A DNA stretch of 5,365 nt from Rhodobacterales bacterium UBA3077. Its GTDB lineage: Bacteria; Pseudomonadota; Alphaproteobacteria; Rhodobacterales; Rhodobacteraceae. Shown one piece after another: positions 1-5,124 of the stretch; positions within the stretch are counted from its first letter, which is position 1; each line of letters starts with the position of its first letter. The translations under genes and the position numbers were made by a program. Under the pieces are notes generated by a model, which ran no database searches, was not told the DNA's origin, and saw only the letters and a program-made list of their open reading frames with translations. The stretch is taken from NCBI GenBank assembly GCA_002366685.1, contig DFBP01000274.1, forward strand, positions 1 to 5,365. The letters run 5' to 3'.

Positions 1-392
1 TCGAGCGGCAACACGCGGCGGTGGTCGGTCAGCGGGTGGATCACCACGGTGGTGTCTTGTCGCGCTTCGACCACTTCATCAAGGTAGCAGATTGCGCCAA
101 GGCGAGCCGCCAATGTGAGCGGGCCGTCTTGCCAGTTAGTGCCGTTTTCATCCAGCAGGAAGCGGCCCACAAGGTCTGCCGCAGTCATATCCTCATTACA
201 GGCGACTGTAATCAGCGGCTTGCCAAGCTTCCATGCCATATATTCGACAAAACGGGATTTGCCGCAGCCCGTGGGGCCTTTTACCATAACCGGAAGCCGA
301 CAATTATAGGCTGCGTCGTAAAGAGCGATCTCCTCACCGGTGGCGTGATAGAACGGCTCTGTATTAATCATGTATTGCTGGGCATCAACCAT
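1..392 (-). CDS. cbbQ: CbbQ-type AAA+ ATPase (RubisCO activase subunit), C-terminus beyond the window
   Basis: This is the MoxR/NorQ-like AAA+ ATPase CbbQ. In known systems it forms a hexamer that works with the CbbO adaptor and uses ATP to strip inhibitory sugar phosphates from cytoplasmic RubisCO. About 130 N-terminal codons are in the window, roughly half of the usual 265-270 residues. A Walker A motif, GPTGCGKS, lies at residues 39-46 and a Walker B motif, ICYLDE, at 101-106. It is followed by the CbbQ-typical stretch VVEARQDTTVVIHPLTDHRR. The ATG at 390-392 has a Shine-Dalgarno AGAGG eight bases upstream. The gene begins 101 bases after the cbbM stop on the same strand with no strong terminator between them, so the two are probably cotranscribed. 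The pairing with cbbM rather than cbbLS implies the form II-specific Q2 subtype. cbbO is expected next but is not visible. NorQ or GvpN are the nearest alternatives, and the neighbour argues against them. Confidence 0.93.
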   Translation of the reverse strand, partial: MVDAQQYMINTEPFYHATGEEIALYDAAYNCRLPVMVKGPTGCGKSRFVEYMAWKLGKPLITVACNEDMTAADLVGRFLLDENGTNWQDGPLTLAARLGAICYLDEVVEARQDTTVVIHPLTDHRRVLPL

Positions 393-420
393 GGTTTTTT
401 CCTCTGATCTTTATGAAAAA

Positions 421-475
421 GCCAAGTGCACTTTGGCTCATTGATAAAGAGGGTTCCCGCCCCACCAGATGGTGG
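421..475 (-). other. Two small hairpins between cbbM and cbbQ
   Basis: The 101-base cbbM-cbbQ spacer contains two short inverted repeats. CCACC/GGTGG has a 4-base loop (462-475), about 18 bases after the cbbM stop. GCCAA/TTGGC has a 7-base loop (421-437). Neither is followed by a U-rich tract on the minus strand, so a full intrinsic terminator is unlikely. Hairpins in this position often mark mRNA processing or 3'-end protection that leaves more of the RubisCO message than of the activase message. That role is inferred here, and the stems are short enough to be chance. Confidence 0.3.
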
Positions 476-493
476 AGCAGGATGTGGCAATGC

Positions 494-1879
494 TTACTTG
501 TGCACGCCGAGTTTTTCACGCCAATTCGGATAGATCGAATCCGCGTCGCCGGTAAAGCTTTCGAATGCCCCTTTCATTTCAGGGCTATCTTTAGCGTATT
601 CAACCAAATCCACACCTTCTTGCCAAGCCTCATAAGACTGACGAAGCGACTTCGCGCCAGAAGCGATGCCGTCTTTGTGGCCAAGTGCACCGCCGCCCGA
701 AGTCTGGATCACATTACAGTGGCCAAGGTTGTCAAAGAAGCCCGGCAGACGAAGGGCGTTCATGCCGCCCGAGATAATCGGAGAAGTTGGCTTCATGCGC
801 TCCCAAGGCTGAGTGTAGTGCGTGCCAACGGAAACGTCATCCATAAGGGCTACGGAAAGGACGGTGTCACTGTTGTAACCTTCCATTTTGCCAAAGCCCA
901 TGGTGCCGGTGTGAATGCCGGAAGCCCCGGCCATTCGCGCCCATTTCATGTGAACCAGCGCGGTGTAACCCCGGTTGGATTCCTCGCCGGTGATCATACC
1001 GTGACCCGCGCGATGATAGTGGATGAACTGGTTGGAGAAGTGGCGCCGCGCGGTTGTCACCATTCCGGTGCCGCCAACAAAGCCATCAACCAGCAGCGAT
1101 ACTTTTTCAGCTTCGGTGCCGAATTGCTCCAGCACATATTCACCACGGGCAAGCATTTCGTCGTGGCTGTCAGCCGTAATGTTGGCCGAGAAAATTTTTG
1201 CTTGGCCGGTTTCGTCCATCGCGCGCTTCATGGCGTCGACGATCAAAGGGATCGATTCGCGCATTGGCGCGTATACTTGGTTTCCCTGTGGTTCATCGTT
1301 TTTGATGAAGTCACCACCGAGCCAGAACTGGTAACACGCATCCGCAAATGGCTTGGGACGCAGGCCAAGTTTTGGTTTGATAATCGTGCCAACAACCATA
1401 CCGCCATCTTCTAATGGGCGGCCAAGAATGCGCCACATGTCCTGAATGCCTTTGGACGGGCCATCAAACAAACGCATAAAGTTAGGCGGTACAAAGAAGT
1501 CGAGCAGTTTTGCATACTCAACGTCACCCATAGCTTGGTTGTTACCAACCATACAGGTCATCAGTGATACAACCATTGCGCGGCCGTCTGTGATGTTGCG
1601 GTCAAACAAGTCGATCGGGTAAGCGATTTTCATCAGCTCGTTTTCTTCGTCGATCTCATAGCAGATCGCGTCCAGACCCATGGCAAAATCGTCTGTGGTC
1701 GATGTTTGTACGTTCGTACCGGTTGAGCTCTCGGCGCAGAAGTGCGCGGCTGTACCGATGTAATCAAAGAAGCCGGGCATCGGTTTCATTTTGTAAGCGC
1801 CAAGAACGTGTTTGCCAGCGGCAATCAGGTCTTCTTCCTTTAGCGTCAAATCGCTGTAGCGTGATGTTTGGTCTAGCAT
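494..1879 (-). CDS. cbbM: Ribulose-1,5-bisphosphate carboxylase/oxygenase, form II large subunit
   Basis: This enzyme carboxylates ribulose-1,5-bisphosphate to two 3-phosphoglycerates in the Calvin cycle. Form II enzymes lack small subunits and are typically dimers or multiples of dimers. The protein has 461 residues, close to the 459-466 of known CbbM proteins, and is complete. Numbering runs two ahead of the Rhodospirillum rubrum enzyme. The carbamylated lysine is K193 in GGDFIKNDE, with Mg ligands D195 and E196. Catalytic K168 lies in TIIKPKLGL. E50 and N113 come from the N-domain, H289 and R290 lie in HYHRAGHG, H323 in GIHTGTMGFGKMEG, loop-6 lysine is K331, and S370 is in ISGGMNALR. All required residues are present, so it should be active. 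The ATG has GGGAG six to seven bases upstream (1886-1890). Form II enzymes usually have low CO2/O2 specificity, which suggests fixation in low-oxygen or high-CO2 conditions. cbbQ follows directly, and the upstream region carries a probable LysR-type operator. Confidence 0.99.
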   Translation of the reverse strand: MLDQTSRYSDLTLKEEDLIAAGKHVLGAYKMKPMPGFFDYIGTAAHFCAESSTGTNVQTSTTDDFAMGLDAICYEIDEENELMKIAYPIDLFDRNITDGRAMVVSLMTCMVGNNQAMGDVEYAKLLDFFVPPNFMRLFDGPSKGIQDMWRILGRPLEDGGMVVGTIIKPKLGLRPKPFADACYQFWLGGDFIKNDEPQGNQVYAPMRESIPLIVDAMKRAMDETGQAKIFSANITADSHDEMLARGEYVLEQFGTEAEKVSLLVDGFVGGTGMVTTARRHFSNQFIHYHRAGHGMITGEESNRGYTALVHMKWARMAGASGIHTGTMGFGKMEGYNSDTVLSVALMDDVSVGTHYTQPWERMKPTSPIISGGMNALRLPGFFDNLGHCNVIQTSGGGALGHKDGIASGAKSLRQSYEAWQEGVDLVEYAKDSPEMKGAFESFTGDADSIYPNWREKLGVHK

Positions 1880-1930
1880 GTTGATCTCCCTTAACGATGC
1901 TGATTCTAATTATTCAAATATTCCAACTTG

Positions 1931-1959
1931 GTGATATGTCAGAAAGGTTATAGAGTAAA
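1931..1959 (-). promoter_or_regulatory. Probable sigma70-type promoter of cbbM
   Basis: Reading the minus strand, a -35-like TTTACT (1954-1959) and a -10-like TATCAC (1931-1936) are separated by 17 bases. Each matches the consensus at 4 of 6 positions, as is common for activator-dependent promoters. The start of transcription would fall near 1924, giving a leader of about 45 bases before the cbbM ATG. The call rests partly on how well it fits the two dyads just upstream, and a single-base start-site map could move it. Confidence 0.45.
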
Positions 1960-1997
1960 ATAGATTGTTTCTATGGGTGTTATAGATAGTCTCTATA
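1960..1997 (-). promoter_or_regulatory. Tandem dyad operator, probable CbbR (LysR-type) binding region
   Basis: Two copies of ATAGA-N5-TCTAT occur at 1960-1974 and 1982-1996. The second extends to a perfect six-base arm dyad, TATAGA-N5-TCTATA (1981-1997). Each copy contains the T-N11-A core of LysR-type regulator boxes. Their centres are 22 bases apart, about two helical turns. Relative to the proposed start near 1924 they sit at about -43 and -65, which is the classical activation-site and recognition-site layout of LysR-type activators. CbbR is the LysR-type regulator normally controlling cbb operons, so it is the natural candidate. No regulator gene lies in the window, so the assignment is inference. 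Confidence 0.6.
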
Positions 1998-2036
1998 CAA
2001 GATAGCTTGCCGAGGAATGTCTTCCAACCTGAGCCA

Positions 2037-2138
2037 TCACCTCAGCTTCGCCCGGTTCAGGCCGATGCTGTAGCCAAAGCTGCCCATTGAGAAGATGTCA
2101 GGCATTGGCACTTTTGTGGCCTTTCGAGCGAGGTGCAA
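2037..2138 (-). pseudogene. Unrecognised coding-like tail between the fadL terminator and the cbbM promoter
   Basis: A minus-strand reading frame from about 2138 to a TGA at 2037-2039 encodes a plausible protein end: LARKATKVPMPDIFSMG, then SFGYSIGLNRAKLR. The composition looks protein-like, but I do not recognise the family. There is no start codon with a ribosome binding site, and the 5' side runs directly into the terminator hairpin of the porin gene. If it is real, it is the truncated 3' end of a lost gene. It could equally be chance in a 30-codon frame. Confidence 0.2.
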
Positions 2139-2164
2139 TAAAAAATGGGGCCACGGCCCCATTT
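2136..2164 (-). terminator. Intrinsic terminator of the fadL-like gene
   Basis: On the minus strand AAATGGGGC (5' arm, 2156-2164 read in reverse) pairs with GCCCCATTT around a 4-base loop. The 3' arm runs straight into a T-rich tract, giving six consecutive T residues and then ATT. It lies about 30 bases after the stop codon at 2195. The A-tract on the other side makes it potentially bidirectional. It should insulate cbbM from transcription of the upstream porin gene. Confidence 0.88.
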
Positions 2165-2194
2165 CTCATTCGTTTGCAATGTTTTCTTTAGTGA

Positions 2195-3454
2195 TTAGAA
2201 AGTACGGCTCCATTCAACATTGATACTCGCTTGGTGCATCTTGAGTTCGACCGTGCCAGGAGTTGGGCCTCCAGGTGTTGTCTCGGCACCGCTCACCGTG
2301 TTTTCGGGCGCATAAACGGCGGAAAAGTTTATCGAATCTCTGTCATTGATGTTATACGTGCCACCCGCAGTGAAGTGATGAGTTGTTATACCTGGTGCGA
2401 GTATGTTCAGCGTTACATCCTCGGGGCCTACCGGGTTTGACGAATGGGCATAACCGGCCCGAAGAGTCATTTTGTCGCTCGCGCGCCATTCTATACCCAG
2501 TTTGACCACATCGACGTCTTCCCAGCCAAAACCGGCACCATCGGGCGCACCGAGTGGGCCAGCGTCACCCGCGTTCGCAAGGGCACCAACGCGTGAATAG
2601 AAGATATGCTGGTAGTCCAACATCACCGTCAAGTTTGGTTGAATGTCCAATGCGAATCCGGCAGTGACCGAGGCCGGGATATCAAAATCCCCGCCGTCTT
2701 CAAACAAGCCGGAATACATCTCGAATTCGGACATCCACATTTTGGTTTGTCCGGCAAGGCCAAACCGGAGGGTATCAGACAGGTCAATTTCGATACCGCC
2801 ACGCAGGCCATACCCGAATGACCAATCGTGACCGTTATCGGTAAGCGCTGTGTTGTCAACTGAGATGGCACCAAATGCGCCGAGCCCACTTGCGCTAAAG
2901 CCTTGAATTACAACGGTTGGCGCGATGCCAAATGAAACGGCACCCACTTTTTTCGCGTATGTAGCCGAGAGAAAAAGCTGGAGCAAATCAACACCGGCCG
3001 GGCCAGCGCAAAATACACCATTCCCGCAAAGTCCGGTGGTCACATTGGGATATGTTGTGTTCATTCCGCCATTGCCGTAGGCGGCAAAGTTTAAGACAGC
3101 CCCGTTTGCGAGCGGGACGTTATAAGCAATGTTGGGCGAAATGAAAAAATTCTTTTCGCTGTCAACTTCTCCGATTGGCACAAACTGCGTACCGGTACCC
3201 TCAAAGCCACGGACCGGGTTGAAAAGCTGACCACCTAGCACGAGTTCTCGACCAACATCGGCAACACCTGCCGGATTAGCCGCTGCAGACATTGCATCAT
3301 TTGTGTGCGCCACACCCGCGCCGCCCATTGCCCTTTGAACCGCGCTATAACCAATTGCGAAGTATCCTTCGGTGGCGCTCGCTGGCGTTGAGGCAACGGC
3401 GGCACCCAATAGGGTTATCGCTGCGCTTCCGCGAAGCATTCTTTCTAGTGTCAT
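2195..3454 (-). CDS. FadL/OmpP1/TodX-family outer-membrane transporter
   Basis: Members of this family are 14-stranded outer-membrane barrels that let long-chain fatty acids or hydrophobic hydrocarbons cross the outer membrane. The protein has 419 residues from the preferred start, close to the usual 400-450. Residues 1-27 form a signal peptide with cleavage after ASTPASA. The mature N-terminus, TEGYFAIGYSAVQRAMGGAG, followed by ANPAG, is the family's hatch region. The chain ends in WSRTF, with the terminal Phe expected for barrel insertion. Cys 143 and Cys 149 bracket a short loop and may form a disulfide. An ATG 18 bases further upstream (3470-3472) is in frame. However, the Shine-Dalgarno AAGGGAG lies inside that extension, so the ATG at 3452-3454 is the likely start. 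The gene is monocistronic, with its own terminator. Fragments of acyl-CoA genes nearby fit a fatty-acid or hydrocarbon uptake role, but the substrate cannot be told from sequence. Confidence 0.93.
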   Translation of the reverse strand: MTLERMLRGSAAITLLGAAVASTPASATEGYFAIGYSAVQRAMGGAGVAHTNDAMSAAANPAGVADVGRELVLGGQLFNPVRGFEGTGTQFVPIGEVDSEKNFFISPNIAYNVPLANGAVLNFAAYGNGGMNTTYPNVTTGLCGNGVFCAGPAGVDLLQLFLSATYAKKVGAVSFGIAPTVVIQGFSASGLGAFGAISVDNTALTDNGHDWSFGYGLRGGIEIDLSDTLRFGLAGQTKMWMSEFEMYSGLFEDGGDFDIPASVTAGFALDIQPNLTVMLDYQHIFYSRVGALANAGDAGPLGAPDGAGFGWEDVDVVKLGIEWRASDKMTLRAGYAHSSNPVGPEDVTLNILAPGITTHHFTAGGTYNINDRDSINFSAVYAPENTVSGAETTPGGPTPGTVELKMHQASINVEWSRTF

Positions 3455-3460
3455 ATTACT

Positions 3461-3467
3461 CTCCCTT
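3461..3467 (-). promoter_or_regulatory. Shine-Dalgarno that decides the fadL-like start
   Basis: AAGGGAG on the minus strand lies seven bases before the ATG at 3452-3454. It is inside the codons of the longer alternative reading that begins at 3472, whose own upstream sequence (CAGTACCTGGA) has no comparable site. This favours the shorter, 419-residue form. Confidence 0.75.
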
Positions 3468-3520
3468 GTCATTCCAGGTACTGTTACTGGCTTGCGTTAC
3501 TTTGCGCCTGAGTATGCCCG

Positions 3521-3552
3521 GATCATCGATTGATCTCCCCTGGAAAACCAGG
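3521..3552 (-). promoter_or_regulatory. Dyad and hairpin in the fadL-like 5' leader
   Basis: A near-palindrome, GATCA-TCGAT-TGATC (3521-3535), is followed three bases on by CCTGG-AAAA-CCAGG (3539-3552). On the minus strand the second element is a stable-looking small hairpin with a UUUU loop, about 85 bases before the start codon. The first could be a repressor operator and the second a leader hairpin. No known regulator site is recognised. Confidence 0.3.
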
Positions 3553-3602
3553 AGCGCCTCACAGTTTCAAGATCATTGTTAAGTTTCCCTGAGGCTACCT
3601 TG

Positions 3603-3630
3603 ATATTAGATGAAAATCATATATGTGCAA
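3603..3630 (-). promoter_or_regulatory. Candidate promoter of the fadL-like gene
   Basis: On the minus strand TTGCAC (3625-3630) and TAATAT (3603-3608) are 16 bases apart in an AT-rich stretch. They match the sigma70 boxes only moderately. A start near 3596 would give a leader of about 140 bases containing the dyad and hairpin at 3521-3552. A 15-base dyad, TCGCA-N5-TGCGA (3642-3656), sits just upstream, centred near -53, where an activator could bind. All of this is inferred from pattern only. Confidence 0.3.
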
Positions 3631-3731
3631 ACGTTAATGTGTCGCATGTGTTGCGAACTCACCACCAAAACGCGCGCAAATTATAGCTTCTGTGAGGGAT
3701 CTGGAGGTTTGTTGCGCTCATCAGGTCCAAC

Positions 3732-4077
3732 TGGAGCTGTCCCGCTTTAGTACCGCCCCCGTGAGCTCATGTAAGCGGCTCTTCTTTCGAAAGCTAAGGG
3801 ACTTTTCCAGCCCAACGCAGAATGTCTGCAGCGTGGATTGTAAAAGCCGTTGAGGTATTCAAAGATTGCCAGTTCTGCAGCGCAGCGAGTGTGCCACGGG
3901 TGCCACCAGATCCATTCGGCCTTGATTATTTTGAAGAATGTTTCGACGACGGCGTTATCATATCCATTTCCCTTGCCATTCATGGATACTTTTTACCCAT
4001 GTTGGCGCAGGCGTTTCTTATATTTGTGCGGGGCACTCGAATTCAGCGGTAAGACTAAGGTACTAAACTCAAGCTGT
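3732..4077 (-). mobile_element. IS3-family insertion sequence remnant
   Basis: A degraded insertion sequence contains the 3' third of a transposase gene. The right end, reading inward from 3732, is TGGAGCTGTCCCGCTTTAG followed by TACC, and the transposase stop codon overlaps it. A possible left end on the other side carries the same nine bases TTTAGTACC in inverted orientation (4059-4067), preceded outward by AGCT (4073-4076). The rest of the two ends matches poorly. If both are real ends, the element is an internally deleted copy of about 350 bases. If not, the left boundary is simply where homology stops, near 4040. No target-site duplication is evident. Confidence 0.55.
3747..4040 (-). pseudogene. 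IS3-family transposase (OrfB), C-terminal fragment with in-frame stop
   Basis: This is the end of an rve-type DDE transposase that would integrate the element. The clearest part runs from 3983: MNGKGNGYDNAVVETFF carries the final catalytic Glu (VVETFF), followed by FEYLNGFYNPRCRHSALGW and SPLAFE, the standard IS3 OrfB ending. Homology continues upstream through HKYKKRLRQHG, then a TAA (3993-3995), then KVSMNGKG, so a nonsense codon interrupts an otherwise intact frame. The two other catalytic Asp residues and all of OrfA are missing. About 98 codons remain of roughly 270-300 in a full OrfB. It is inactive and, unless a complete copy elsewhere supplies transposase, immobile. Confidence 0.88.
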
Positions 4078-4109
4078 GCGCGGTGGGCTCTAGGCAGTGG
4101 CAAAGTTGG

Positions 4110-4202
4110 ATCAGGAGGGGGGTATTGGAACTCGAAGAAGCCCCTTGGCCGTTGGCTGGAAAGCCGTTTAAAGTACGTCTGGAACGACATCAAACAGGGT
4201 AA
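4110..4202 (+). pseudogene. Possible acyl-CoA ligase C-terminal tail (truncated)
   Basis: A plus-strand frame ending in TAA at 4200-4202 reads GVLELEEAPWPLAGK and then PFKVRLERHQTG. The pattern resembles the very end of AMP-forming acyl-CoA ligases, where a proline-rich strand leads to a T/AGK motif with the adenylation lysine and then a basic RxxLRER-type helix. The frame is open back to about 4059, but the part before 4110 runs into the insertion-sequence edge and is not convincing. An enoyl-CoA hydratase start follows 50 bases later on the same strand, and that gene pairing is common in acyl-CoA catabolic operons. The match is by eye over about 27 residues, so it is a hypothesis. Confidence 0.3.
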
Positions 4203-4252
4203 CACTATTTTTCTTTGCCCTTTTCGCGTCCAATCATAAAGGATCTGGAAAC

Positions 4253-4466
4253 ATGACAGCATTTAATCTCACTCAATCCGACGGGATCGCCCATTTGCGC
4301 TTTTGCCGACCACAAACCTCTAACGCAATGGGGGCTGAATTCTGGAGTGACTTTCTGCCAGCTATTGCCGATCTTGATCAAAAAGGATCGACCCGTGTTC
4401 TGGTTATCTCCGCAGAGGGTAAGAATTTTTGCTCGGGAATGGATCTTATGGCGTTTGCCGGGGGTA
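4253..4466 (+). pseudogene. Enoyl-CoA hydratase/isomerase (crotonase family), N-terminal fragment
   Basis: Crotonase-family enzymes hydrate or isomerise enoyl-CoA thioesters in beta-oxidation and related pathways. The first 71 codons, from MTAFNLTQSDGIAHLRF, match the family N-terminus. They include RPQTSNAM (the usual RPxxxNAM) at about 19-26 and GKNFCSGMDL at about 56-65, which is the first oxyanion-hole motif. After AFAGG (residues 67-71) the similarity stops abruptly and the sequence becomes the reverse strand of a transporter gene. A chimeric frame runs on to 4600. The second oxyanion-hole segment and catalytic Glu, and roughly 190 residues of a usual 260, are lost, so no active enzyme is possible. 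The ATG has only a weak Shine-Dalgarno (GGATCTGGA). Confidence 0.85.
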
Positions 4467-4758
4467 CAGCCGCCATGGCCAGACACGCCATGCCCAGCAA
4501 AAGGAACACAATCGCCCCGATGGCTCGTGTCCTGAAAATGTCTGTCAGGGTGCCCGCCCAGATCATAACGATCGCCGAAACTGTTGTTCCTAGTGAATAG
4601 ATTCCGCCCCACATAGCGTGGGTCAACCCAAACTCGGTTCGAATATGGTCAGAGAAGATTGAAATGAAAAATGTTTGACCAAAGCTGGACATGAAAGCAA
4701 GCAAAGCGCCAGCAGCGAGCCATCGGGCATTTTGTCTAGCAAAAGCAATCAGGGACAT
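4465..4758 (-). pseudogene. MFS transporter, N-terminal fragment
   Basis: This is the beginning of a major facilitator superfamily inner-membrane transporter. About 98 residues survive of a typical 400. TM1 covers LAAGALLAFMSSFGQTFFIS (residues 14-33). TM2 is around 50-67, GGIYSLGTTVSAIVMIWAG. The loop GTLTDIFRTR (69-78) is the MFS motif A between TM2 and TM3, with its Asp. TM3 spans IGAIVFLLLGMACLAMAAV (80-98). Just after this the sequence switches to the antisense of the enoyl-CoA hydratase fragment, and the chimeric frame ends at 4378. Three helices cannot form a transporter. The start ATG is plausible by family resemblance, but its ribosome binding site is weak. The substrate cannot be inferred. 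Confidence 0.85.
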
Positions 4759-5087
4759 GAGAGTCGAACTTTCTGTTGGGCGCGGTTTGTTCGTGCATGG
4801 CAGGATTGCTTAAGTAACCACTATTGATACGAACATGTGATTTGGTCAATCGACTGCACGCAGAAAGTTAGAGTTTGCCATCATCCCCCGATTCCCGGCG
4901 GTTTTGCGTTCATAATCCGGTGCCAACACGGTGACGCCGGGGCCTTCGAACTACGGGCGAGCGCTAGTAAGGAACAGGCGTGATTTGGCATGCCTACTGA
5001 GGCTAGGTTCTTGGGTCGCGAAGTGGCCAAACATTCACGTCATTGCAAGCAAACCTTGATCCGGGTTCGCTTGCACTTGTTTATTAA
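4759..5087. other. Stretch without an intact gene, upstream of the transporter fragment
   Basis: From 4759 to 4845 lies the leader of the transporter fragment, with no convincing promoter. From 4846 to 5034 is the interrupted coding-like stretch. From 5045 to 5074 is an inverted repeat, GCAAGC-A-AACC / GGTT-C-GCTTGC, around an 8-base loop. As minus-strand RNA its odd position becomes a G-U pair, giving an 11-pair stem. Nothing else is recognisable. Confidence 0.5.
4846..5034 (-). pseudogene. Unrecognised coding-like stretch interrupted by an amber codon
   Basis: A minus-strand frame opens with ATG at 5032-5034 and reads MFGHFATQEPSLSRH and on to LTSARP, where a TAG occurs (4951-4953). It then continues open for 34 codons, FEGPGVTVLAPDYERKTAG and then GMMANSNFLRAVD, to a TGA at 4846-4848. 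The second part in particular has the look of real protein. I do not recognise the family. The ATG has no good ribosome binding site. Possibilities are a short hypothetical gene with a nonsense mutation, the 3' remnant of a larger lost gene, or a dispersed repeat that happens to be open. It sits in the decayed region just upstream of the transporter fragment, which favours a remnant. Confidence 0.35.
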
Positions 5088-5109
5088 GGGCAGAGGATTT
5101 CCTCTGCCC
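5088..5109 (-). terminator. Hairpin terminator after the gene at the right edge
   Basis: GGGCAGAGG and CCTCTGCCC form a perfect 9-pair stem with a 4-base loop (ATTT on the plus strand). On the minus strand it begins about 16 bases after the stop codon at 5125 and is followed by TTAATAAA, a weak U-rich tract. The strong stem and its position make it the probable end of that transcript, though the tail is poorer than in the porin terminator. Confidence 0.65.
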
Positions 5110-5124
5110 CAAAATACATTTTGA

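Larger units (their letters stand above)
1880..2194. other. Intergenic control region between the porin gene and cbbM
   Basis: This gap of about 315 bases holds, from right to left, the porin terminator (2136-2164), a coding-like remnant (2037-2138), the tandem dyad operator (1960-1997), the proposed promoter (1931-1959) and the cbbM leader with its Shine-Dalgarno (1886-1890). The stretch from 1905 to 2000 is much more AT-rich than the flanking genes, as expected for a promoter. Many cbb operons have a divergent cbbR here, but no such gene is present. Confidence 0.6.
3455..3746. other. Upstream region of the fadL-like gene, bounded by the IS remnant
   Basis: There is no gene in this stretch of about 290 bases. 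It contains the ribosome binding site (3461-3467), the leader dyad and hairpin (3521-3552), a possible longer stem GCCTCA/TGAGGC (3556-3561 with 3590-3595), the candidate promoter (3603-3630) and the dyad at 3642-3656. At its right edge begins the terminal sequence of the insertion-sequence remnant (about 3732). I see nothing else in it. Confidence 0.5.

Noticed and set aside
21..407. A 128-codon plus-strand frame at the left edge
   Set aside because: It is the reverse strand of cbbQ, whose Walker motifs are clear in the minus frame.
421..475. An intrinsic terminator between cbbM and cbbQ
   Set aside because: Both stems are only five pairs and lack a following U-tract, so they were kept only as low-confidence hairpins.
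413..1414. A 333-codon open frame on the plus strand opposite cbbM
   Set aside because: It is antisense to a fully conserved RubisCO gene, has no recognisable domain and low-likelihood composition. Long antisense frames are common opposite strongly biased coding sequence.
3850..4239. A 129-codon plus-strand frame across the transposase remnant
   Set aside because: It is antisense to the transposase homology and out of frame with the acyl-CoA ligase-like tail.
4253..4600. Treating the 115-codon plus-strand frame as a novel fusion protein
   Set aside because: Only the first 71 codons have sense-strand homology. The remainder is the antisense of a transporter gene, so it is a deletion artefact and not a functional fusion.
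4205..4612. A 135-codon minus-strand frame across the hydratase and transporter fragments
   Set aside because: It is in neither homologous frame and shows no protein-like features.
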